Both the position numbers and the translations under genes were made by a program. A DNA stretch of 5,716 nucleotides, taken from an uncultured Solirubrobacterales bacterium (GTDB lineage Bacteria; Actinomycetota; Thermoleophilia; Solirubrobacterales; 70-9). Numbering within the stretch: position 1 is the stretch's first letter; every line of letters starts with the position of its first letter. This document shows positions 1 through 4,778 of the stretch, one piece after another. The stretch covers positions 1 through 5,716 of the forward strand of contig CALEMO010000201.1 in assembly GCA_937910825.1 (NCBI GenBank), read 5' to 3'. Below the pieces are notes generated by a model. That model was not told where the DNA came from, did no database searches, and saw nothing but the letters and a program-made list of their open reading frames with translations.

Positions 1-12
1 CCGCCGGCTCTT

Positions 13-63
13 GGGGTGATCTTCACCTCATGTTGGTGACGATCGCCCCGGGAATTGCGGGGC
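13..63 (+). promoter_or_regulatory. Leader with two small dyads upstream of the DDN gene
   Basis: Two short inverted repeats lie ahead of the first gene. At 13-29, GGGGTGA and TCACCTC flank a TCT loop (7 pairs, one of them G-U). At 45-63, GCCCCG and CGGGGC flank a 7-nt loop. The first also contains GGGGTGATC, a near match to the extended Shine-Dalgarno, 8 nt before the ATG at 30. It therefore either serves a start at 30 or belongs to an untranslated or promoter region for a start at 81. GC-rich dyads of this size arise often by chance, so a function is only suggested. Bases 1-12 show nothing I can assign. Confidence 0.25.
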
Positions 64-68
64 CCTCA

Positions 69-74
69 TATGCT
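69..74 (+). promoter_or_regulatory. Candidate -10 element (TATGCT) of a leaderless promoter for the DDN gene
   Basis: TATGCT fits TANNNT and ends 6 nt before the ATG at 81. That is the spacing expected when transcription starts at the A of the start codon (leaderless mRNA, common in actinobacteria). No Shine-Dalgarno precedes that ATG, and no convincing -35 is visible. The same arrangement precedes the HAD gene. Confidence 0.3.
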
Positions 75-80
75 CTTTTG

Positions 81-530
81 ATGGACAAACTGGAGATCGC
101 TGACCGGACCTGGCCTGTGTTGACCAAGCTGATGGGTGGGCATGCGAGGGTCTACCGGGCCACTGGAGGCCGTATCGGCCATCGTTTTCCCGGTGTGCCG
201 CCGATGTGCCTGATCGACCATGTCGGGGCCAGGAGCGGCAAGAAGAGGACTTCGCCCCTGCTCTACGTCGAGGACGGGGACGACGTCGTCATCGTCGCCT
301 CAAAAGGTGGCTACGAGCGCAGTCCCGCATGGTTCTACAACCTGAAGGCCAATCCCGAAATGACCGTTCAGATCGGCTCCGAGCGGCGGCCGGTGCGCGC
401 CCGGGTCGCCGGCGAGGACGAATACGATCGACTCTGGGAGAAAGCGGTCGAGGTCTACCCGTCCTACCAGCAGTACAAGGAGCGGACCGATCGCAAAATC
501 CCGCTGATTGTGCTGGAACCTCGCAGCTGA
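81..530 (+). CDS. Nitroreductase-family deazaflavin (F420)-dependent oxidoreductase, DDN type
   Basis: Small split-barrel oxidoreductase of the DDN/F420H2-dependent quinone reductase family, soluble or membrane-associated. These proteins use reduced F420 to reduce quinones, nitroaromatics or similar substrates; the substrate here is unknown. From the ATG at 81 the protein has 149 aa, typical for the family. Seen: a hydrophobic strand then GARSGKKRTSPL (residues 49-60), the family's G-R-x-S-G-x-x-R cofactor-phosphate segment; EDGDDVVIVASKGG (64-77); SPAWFYNLKANP (81-92), the hallmark PAW-NL-ANP motif; and near the C-terminus VYPSYQQYKERTDRKIPLIVLEP. An ATG at 30 gives 17 more residues and has an SD-like GGGGTGATC. 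I prefer 81 because of length, N-terminal fit and the leaderless -10, but the start is unsettled. The gene converges on the VOC pseudogene, with 9 bp between the two stop codons. Family assignment is firm; strict F420 dependence is inferred from the family. Confidence 0.9.
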   Translation: MDKLEIADRTWPVLTKLMGGHARVYRATGGRIGHRFPGVPPMCLIDHVGARSGKKRTSPLLYVEDGDDVVIVASKGGYERSPAWFYNLKANPEMTVQIGSERRPVRARVAGEDEYDRLWEKAVEVYPSYQQYKERTDRKIPLIVLEPRS

Positions 531-539
531 GACCGGCGC

Positions 540-1381
540 CTAGCCGACGGCCAGCAGCAGGGGATTGCCGGATGGGTCCTCGACCAAAGTTCCCTCCGTG
601 CTGTGCTCGAGTGGGATCTCGTTGCCGGTCAGGCGCTCGAGGACTAACCCGAGTCCATCTTCACCGGGCAGCAGGAGCGTCGCCTGGCGCAGGGTCGCGG
701 CTCCCGGTGGAGGGGGTCCGGCGCCGGCGCTCTGTCAGGTGTTCGCCGCAAAGTGGTGGTGGTACCCATCGGCGCCGAAGAATGCGGCGGAGGATCCGAA
801 TTCGGCCATCAGGTCGAAGCCGAGCAGGTCACCGTAGAAAGTGACCATCGGCGGGATCGCGGTGGCCCTGAGATGGACGTGGCCGATGACCGTGCCGGTG
901 GCGAGTCCGTCGAAGCTATCTGTCGCCGACTCGGGCTGCGCCTGGAAGAGGTCTTTTACGTCCAGCGGGGCGGTCGTCATCCGTTCGGCGACCCTGCCTT
1001 GCCAGACCTCGCGTGGTCGATCCCGATAGATCTCTATCCCGTGCCGGTCGGGATCGGTGAGATAGGCCGCCTGACTCACGAAATGGTCCGCCAGCCTCAC
1101 CAATTGGAGCCGATTTCGGCCGGCGTGGGCTAGCCAGGATGCGAAGTCGGCGCGTTCCGGGACCAGCAGCGCCACGTGTTAGAGGCCGGGATGGCCGGAA
1201 GCGGCGTCGCGTCCCTCTGCTCATGAATGACCAGAAGCTCACGTTCGCCGGCGCCGGGCGAGGCAAGTCTGCTTTCACGGGCGAGTTCGCGGAGGCCGAC
1301 CATTTCTTCGTAGTAAGCAATCGAGCGATCGAGGTCGCTGACCCTCAGGTGTACCGGCCCGAGACTGGTCAGCGCCGTCAA
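540..1381 (-). pseudogene. Broken VOC-superfamily gene (glyoxalase / catechol-2,3-dioxygenase-like)
   Basis: An intact ancestor would encode about 280 aa with two vicinal-oxygen-chelate modules, as in CatE-like extradiol dioxygenases, which cleave catecholic rings using a metal held by two His and one Glu. Module 1 starts PVHLRVSDLDRSIAYYEEMVGL. Then come HVALLVPERADFASWLAH, YLTDPDRHGIEIYRDRPREVW and AERMTTAPLDV. Module 2 has GHVHLRA, FYGDLLGFDLM and GYHHHFAANT, ending VEDPSGNPLLLAVG. Three lesions: a one-base loss (or equivalent) at roughly 1190-1222; TAA at 1179-1181 where the family has Tyr (GLYHVAL); and TGA at 735-737 where Trp is expected (NTW). Sequence after each lesion still reads as good family sequence down to TAG at 540-542, which suggests recent decay. 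The 842-bp span is one short of a multiple of three, as a single deletion predicts. The TTG start shares TTGA (1378-1381) with the S8 stop. Sequencing error is possible, but three independent errors are less likely. Exact ring substrate unknown. Confidence 0.85.
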
Positions 1382-3066
1382 TTCTTGCGGCCGAAGACGG
1401 TCAGCCTGTAGCGCGAGTATTCGTCGACTGCCCGTTTGCCGGGAGTTATCGAGACGTAGATGATCTTTGGCTTGCGCCTCAGGTTGCGGACCCTGACGCC
1501 TTCGGTCTTGCCGCTCGGTTTATCCGATTTGACGATCAGTTTCCTGCCCGGCTCGAGGATGCTCTTGAGATTCGGCTTGAAAACCTCCAGCTTTATGTCG
1601 CTTTCCAGCTGGGCGGCCGTGATCAACAGCTTGCTCTTCTTGCCGATCTTGACCCGGTAGACGTCGGCGGGGTCCTTCGAGCGGGACAGGGTCGCCTTGA
1701 CCGACTTGCGACGTCCCTTGCCGGGCTTCCAGAGCAGCGAGGCCTTCTTCTTGAGGAGGGTGCCGTTCAGCCAGCCGACGTCGTCGTTCGGCTCCCGGGG
1801 GTCCGCCGGAGGTGCGGCTACCGACAGGGCGGCGTCGATGTTCAGGGCGCCCTCACCGTATTCAGGGTCGCGCCCGGCTGCGCCGAGGTCGCTCGCCGAC
1901 TCGGTCAGCGCCCGTCCTATCTGCCGGTCGTCGAGTCCGGGACGGGCCTGCTCCAGCCAGGTGGCCGCAGCGGCGACCATCGGCGTCGAAAAACTTGTTC
2001 CGTCCAGCTTTGCCCAGCCTCGAACGATGGCCCCACCCGCTTCGGTGGCCACATTCGGGGCGAATACGGAAACGCCGGGCGCGCTCAGGTCCACTCCGGA
2101 ATTGCGGGTTGCGAAGGATGCGACCAGCCCACCCGCGTCGAAGGCCGATACCGAGATCACATGTGGGTCTGTAGCCGGCCTGAGGGGGGCGTTGCCATCC
2201 CCTTCGTTCGAGTTGCCCGCTGCCGCCACGGGGATGACGCCCGCCCCAACGGCGTATTCGGTCGCCACGTAGTGCGAGAAACAATTGTCGCCGTAAAAGC
2301 CATAGCTCATGTTGAGCACGTCGCTGCCGGCCTTGATCGCGCTGATCACCGCTTTGGTCGCGGAAGAGCAGGTTGTACCCATCGGGACCAGACGCATCTT
2401 CATGCCCGGCCACACACCGAGGATTCCTGATCCTTCCCCGGGGGAGCCTGCAATTCCGGCGATCGCCGTCCCGTGCCAGTCCTTGTTCGGGCCCAGCGAG
2501 GTCGCGTCGGAAAGCCGGGCGCTCGTCAGGTCCGGATGGAGCGGATCAACTGACTCTTCGAGCAGGGCAAGCTCCGGACTGGAATCGTCGACCGCGGGCG
2601 GAGTTGTATCGGTCGGGTTCACGACCCGGTTGAGCCACCACTGCGACGTCACAAAAAGATCTTCCGGATAGCCGCTGCTCACCATGGATACATCCGGTTC
2701 CGCAAAGAGCAACCGGCCATCACCGGCGAGCCGCTTGGCCAGATCTCGCGCATCCTCCGTTTTTACCCGGTAGATACCGGTCGAGGCACCAATTCGCTTC
2801 GCCCCGATGGCCTCAGCGTCCCGGTCGCTCGATTCGCCTGGCAGGCCGGCGACGATCCAGGTGTCCGTCTCGGCACTTGAGGTGGTTGCGCCGCTTATCG
2901 AGGCCGAACCTGCATCAGGACCGGGCAGCTCGAGCGGAGGCACAGGAAGCGGAGCTACAGGCGCAATCGCCGCGTTTGCACCGGTAGACATGCCGAACGG
3001 CAGCATCAAAGCGAGGGCCAGCATCGCAGGCAGCAGAAAGCGCGCCTGGATTCGGCTGATGGCCAC
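1378..3066 (-). CDS. Secreted S8 (subtilisin-like) serine peptidase with PPC-like C-terminal domain; triad Asp replaced by Glu
   Basis: Start: GTG at 3066-3064, 7 nt after a perfect GGAGGG. The upstream ATG at 3106-3108 would add 14 aa but has no SD and would put the inverted repeat in coding sequence. Numbering from GTG (562 aa): a signal peptide (Arg, then FLLPAMLALALMLPFGM, ending near ANA, residues 31-33); a prodomain from about 67-127 (TWIVAGLPG to LLFAEPDV), the kind that folds and inhibits S8 enzymes; QWWLNRVVNP; a catalytic domain about 132-416; and from about 423 EPNDDVGWLNGTLL, a Lys-rich beta-sandwich resembling the PPC domain. H198 (DWHGTAIAG), oxyanion N285 (AAAGNSNEGDGN) and nucleophile S358 (LDGTSFSTPMVAA) are present. 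At the first triad site, normally DTG or DSG, the sequence is ALLEESVDPLHPDL, so E170 replaces Asp. Activity may therefore be reduced or lost; a role as a pseudoprotease is inference. It is exported and probably co-transcribed with the downstream VOC remnant. Confidence 0.92.
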   Translation of the reverse strand: MAISRIQARFLLPAMLALALMLPFGMSTGANAAIAPVAPLPVPPLELPGPDAGSASISGATTSSAETDTWIVAGLPGESSDRDAEAIGAKRIGASTGIYRVKTEDARDLAKRLAGDGRLLFAEPDVSMVSSGYPEDLFVTSQWWLNRVVNPTDTTPPAVDDSSPELALLEESVDPLHPDLTSARLSDATSLGPNKDWHGTAIAGIAGSPGEGSGILGVWPGMKMRLVPMGTTCSSATKAVISAIKAGSDVLNMSYGFYGDNCFSHYVATEYAVGAGVIPVAAAGNSNEGDGNAPLRPATDPHVISVSAFDAGGLVASFATRNSGVDLSAPGVSVFAPNVATEAGGAIVRGWAKLDGTSFSTPMVAAAATWLEQARPGLDDRQIGRALTESASDLGAAGRDPEYGEGALNIDAALSVAAPPADPREPNDDVGWLNGTLLKKKASLLWKPGKGRRKSVKATLSRSKDPADVYRVKIGKKSKLLITAAQLESDIKLEVFKPNLKSILEPGRKLIVKSDKPSGKTEGVRVRNLRRKPKIIYVSITPGKRAVDEYSRYRLTVFGRKN

Positions 3067-3073
3067 GGCGTAG

Positions 3074-3079
3074 CCCTCC
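3074..3079 (-). promoter_or_regulatory. Shine-Dalgarno (GGAGGG) that sets the S8 peptidase start
   Basis: On the minus strand GGAGGG is followed by 7 nt and then GTG (3066-3064), ideal spacing. The ATG 42 nt upstream is preceded by GCACTAGCGAACA and has no purine tract. The GTG start also gives a conventional short N-region for the signal peptide. The first G of this SD is the last base of the right arm of the inverted repeat at 3079-3155. Confidence 0.7.
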
Positions 3080-3155
3080 GGGATGTTTGACGGACTGATT
3101 CTTTTCATTGTTCGCTAGTGCGGCGTTCACTGTGTGTAACCCGTCAAACGTCCCG
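3079..3155 (-). repeat. 15-bp inverted repeat in the S8 leader (stem-loop ending on the SD, or operator pair)
   Basis: Plus-strand arms are CGGGATGTTTGACGG (3079-3093) and CCGTCAAACGTCCCG (3141-3155). They are reverse complements at 14 of 15 positions, with a perfect 9-bp core, separated by 47 nt. The mismatch is a G-U pair in plus-strand RNA and a C-A mismatch in the S8 mRNA. Arm centres lie 62 bp apart, close to six helical turns. The loop holds a small inner stem (AGTG 3117-3120 / CACT 3128-3131). In the S8 transcript the right arm runs into the GGAGGG SD, so folding could affect ribosome access; alternatively the arms are paired protein-binding sites. No flanking target duplication was seen, so a mobile-element origin is unsupported. 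Confidence 0.65.
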
Positions 3156-3174
3156 CGGTATCGGCGCGCGGGAA

Positions 3175-3180
3175 ATTATC
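3175..3180 (-). promoter_or_regulatory. Candidate -10 (GATAAT) for the S8 peptidase gene
   Basis: Minus-strand GATAAT matches 5 of 6 bases of TATAAT in an otherwise GC-rich stretch. Transcription would begin near 3168 and give a leader of about 100 nt containing both arms of the inverted repeat. The best -35 upstream, TTGCCA (3207-3202), is 21 nt away, longer than ideal, so the call is tentative. Confidence 0.3.
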
Positions 3181-3191
3181 CGAAACTGCGG

Positions 3192-3208
3192 ATTGCCGTT
3201 CTGGCAAT
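3192..3208. promoter_or_regulatory. Operator-like dyad ATTGCC-N5-GGCAAT upstream of the HAD gene
   Basis: ATTGCCGTTCTGGCAAT is a perfect 6-bp inverted repeat around a 5-bp centre. Its last base is the first base of the putative HAD -10. A dimeric regulator bound here would block RNA polymerase for HAD, and it also covers the TTGCCA proposed as -35 for the divergent S8 promoter. Size and position are typical of an operator; the regulator is unknown. Confidence 0.4.
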
Positions 3209-3213
3209 AGTCT
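3208..3213 (+). promoter_or_regulatory. Candidate -10 (TAGTCT) of a leaderless HAD promoter
   Basis: TAGTCT fits TANNNT and ends 6 nt before the ATG at 3220. There is no Shine-Dalgarno upstream of that ATG, although the ATG is well supported because the HAD catalytic motif begins at residue 7. This points to leaderless transcription. Confidence 0.35.
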
Positions 3214-3219
3214 GCGTGA

Positions 3220-3879
3220 ATGCCTTATCCCGAAGCGGTGCTCTTTGACAATGATGGCCTGCTGCTCGACACCGAGTCAGTCTGGACCAGGGCTGAGCAA
3301 AAGCTCTTTCAGGCTCGAGGCCGGGATTTCACGATCGACCACAAGCGCAGCCTGGTCGGCTCTTCGGAGAAGCTTGCCGCCCGGAAGCTCGCCCGGTTCC
3401 TGGACCTGGTGGGCCAGGAACAAATGCTGATCGAGGAACTCAATGTGCTGGTCCTGGAGGAACTTGAGGGTGGAGTCGACAGCATGGTCGGTGCACGGGA
3501 ACTGGTCGAGTTGCTGCTGGTGGCCGGCGTGCCGGTCGGCCTGGTTTCCAATTCACCGCGACGATTCATCGAGAGATCCCATGAAGTTGCGCAGACCGGA
3601 ATGCCCTTCGACGCCGTGGTCAGCGGCCACGAAGTGCCCGAGGCGAAACCGGCCCCCGACGCCTACCTGGAAGCCTGCAGGCAGCTCGGCGTCGAACCGG
3701 GTAAGCGGGTCGTCGCGCTTGAGGACTCGCCTTCGGGGGTCACAGCTGCGGTAGCTGCAGGTTTATTCGTGATCGGGGTTCCTTCGGTTCCTGGCATCGA
3801 ACTCGATGAGGCCGACCTGAGCGCCGCGTCGCTTGAGGATGAAGCGGTACTCCAGGCGCTTGGCATCGGTTCGCGCTGA
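3220..3879 (+). CDS. HAD-superfamily hydrolase, subfamily IA (beta-phosphoglucomutase/sugar-phosphatase-like)
   Basis: A cytoplasmic 219-aa phosphatase-type enzyme with all four HAD motifs. Motif I is VLFDNDGLLLDTE (residues 7-19; nucleophile D10, general acid D12). Motif II is GLVSNSPRR (S110). Motif III is the Lys of EAKPAPDAYL (K143). Motif IV is VALEDSPSGVTAAVAAG (Mg-binding E168 and D169). The stretch of roughly 20-85 is the helical C1 cap that sets specificity. The fold and motifs match HAD-IA members such as YniC-like sugar phosphatases and beta-phosphoglucomutases. Substrate cannot be read from sequence, and a pyrophosphatase or phosphoglycolate-type activity is not excluded. N11 replaces the more usual Met between the two aspartates. 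Length is normal. The gene is divergent from S8 and converges on the uncharacterised gene with a 24-bp gap, so it is probably monocistronic. Confidence 0.93.
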   Translation: MPYPEAVLFDNDGLLLDTESVWTRAEQKLFQARGRDFTIDHKRSLVGSSEKLAARKLARFLDLVGQEQMLIEELNVLVLEELEGGVDSMVGARELVELLLVAGVPVGLVSNSPRRFIERSHEVAQTGMPFDAVVSGHEVPEAKPAPDAYLEACRQLGVEPGKRVVALEDSPSGVTAAVAAGLFVIGVPSVPGIELDEADLSAASLEDEAVLQALGIGSR

Positions 3880-3903
3880 GCCTGGCGAATGCGTTGGAGT
3901 CGG

Positions 3904-4677
3904 CTACTGGGTGAGGATCCGGTGGCGCCGGATCACCCGCTCAGCAATCGCCAGCGGCTCTTCCAGGGATTCTGCGAGCCCCGCCCAGACCTTGCCGTCG
4001 GCGAGCAGGGCGTCGGTCATCTCGGTCAGGTCCGGCAGCATGGACTCCAGCAGGTCGAGGTCTGAGCGATGGTCTTCGGTGGAGAGCATGCTGTCCATCT
4101 CCAGCACGGTCGCACGGATCGCTGTTTCAGCAGAAAGTGCCGAGCTCAGCAGGCGGCCGCCATCCAGGTCGGCCCTGACCCTGGGAATCATGAACTCGCA
4201 GGCCTTCGCTTCATCCTTGCCGCCGAAGATGGCGGCGATTCGCTCGATCGGCCTGGCGAGGCCCGCCCGGTAGCGCTTCGGCACCCCGGTGCCGCCGCGT
4301 GCATCGATTTCCATGGAATCAACAAAACGGCCGTCGGCGACCCGGTCACCGTCGCCGAACCCGATCCTTGCGCGAAGGATCTGGCTGAGTTGAGGGGGTT
4401 CGGCGAACGGACGCCCTGTTGTCGCGGCCTCGGTAGCCAACGCCCGCTCGACACAGGAAAGCATTTCGTCCAGTAGCGACTGAACCACTTCGTCGTCCTG
4501 AATCCCGGCCAGCCAGCGTCTGGCGTCGTCTTCGGTCCCGAGCGGCTCATGGGCTCGGACCATCGTCGCCGTGGTGATCGCGACCGAGGTAGGCGTTTCA
4601 CGCTTTGGCGACTGGCGTGGCCGCCGCCGCTTGCGCCTGGCGGGTGGAAGACCGCCTTCGGTCTCGAGTACCAGCAC
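3904..4677 (-). CDS. Uncharacterised protein (Thermoleophilia-type), true N-terminus probably upstream
   Basis: I do not recognise a named domain. The layout resembles uncharacterised proteins I associate with Solirubrobacterales, from memory only. From the GTG at 4677 the protein has 257 aa: a hydrophobic VLVLE start; a very basic linker (residues 14-26, RRKRRRPRQSPKR); a strand VAITTATMVRA (32-42); a helical part (DARRWLAGIQDDEVVQSLLDEMLSCVERAL split at 51-80); the motif RIGFGDGDRVADGRF (104-118); ERIAAIFGGKDEAKACE (145-161); and helical repeats to the end. There is no signal peptide or membrane segment. This GTG has no SD, and the 35 codons before it (4680-4782) are open and protein-like, including FGFVQIELPG and LPLEDGRYLDR, without any ATG, GTG or TTG. 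The stretch opens with GTA overlapping the upstream TAG stop (GTAG, 4779-4782). I therefore think translation starts upstream at a non-standard or coupled start. Co-transcribed with the M23-M15 gene. Function unknown. Confidence 0.7.
   Translation of the reverse strand: MLVLETEGGLPPARRKRRRPRQSPKRETPTSVAITTATMVRAHEPLGTEDDARRWLAGIQDDEVVQSLLDEMLSCVERALATEAATTGRPFAEPPQLSQILRARIGFGDGDRVADGRFVDSMEIDARGGTGVPKRYRAGLARPIERIAAIFGGKDEAKACEFMIPRVRADLDGGRLLSSALSAETAIRATVLEMDSMLSTEDHRSDLDLLESMLPDLTEMTDALLADGKVWAGLAESLEEPLAIAERVIRRHRILTQ
3909..3938 (+). terminator. Possible hairpin terminator after the HAD gene, inside the 3' end of the convergent gene
   Basis: Thirty nt after the HAD stop, GATCCGG (3916-3922) and CCGGATC (3928-3934) form a 7-bp stem with a 5-nt loop. 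It is extended by GGGT/ACCC (3909-3912, 3935-3938) across a 3-nt bulge. No T-run follows, so it is not a classic intrinsic terminator, although actinobacterial terminators often lack one. It overlaps codons of the convergent gene and could be chance. Confidence 0.25.
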
Positions 4678-4778
4678 CCGGCTGAGCTCTGTCTGGCGGT
4701 CCAGGTAGCGCCCGTCTTCCAGTGGCAGAGTGCCGGGAAGTTCAATCTGGACGAACCCGAATTGCGGGCTGATCGTCG

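Noticed and set aside
735..737. TGA in the VOC gene as selenocysteine or a reassigned Trp codon
   Set aside because: Three neighbouring genes terminate with TGA, the same gene also carries a TAA and a frameshift, and the family has Trp rather than Cys/Sec at this place. Pseudogenisation is simpler.
753..1133. Open frames of 90-210 codons on the plus strand across 206-1411 (for example 753-1133, 565-837)
   Set aside because: They are shadows of the DDN gene and VOC remnant in GC-rich DNA: Arg/Pro/Gly-rich or compositionally odd, without family motifs or convincing starts. The minus-strand VOC sequence explains this region fully.
1697..2272. 191-codon plus-strand frame inside the S8 gene
   Set aside because: Antisense to the S8 catalytic domain, which has recognisable active-site motifs. 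The frame is low-complexity Ser/Ala/Pro-rich and has no SD.
3066..3108. ATG at 3108 as the S8 start
   Set aside because: No SD, an unusually long N-region before the signal-peptide core, and it would place the inverted-repeat arm and the GGAGGG inside coding sequence. The GTG at 3066 has ideal SD spacing.
3079..3155. Inverted repeats as termini of a 77-bp miniature transposable element
   Set aside because: No target-site duplication flanks the arms, and one arm is continuous with a functional SD, so a regulatory structure fits better.
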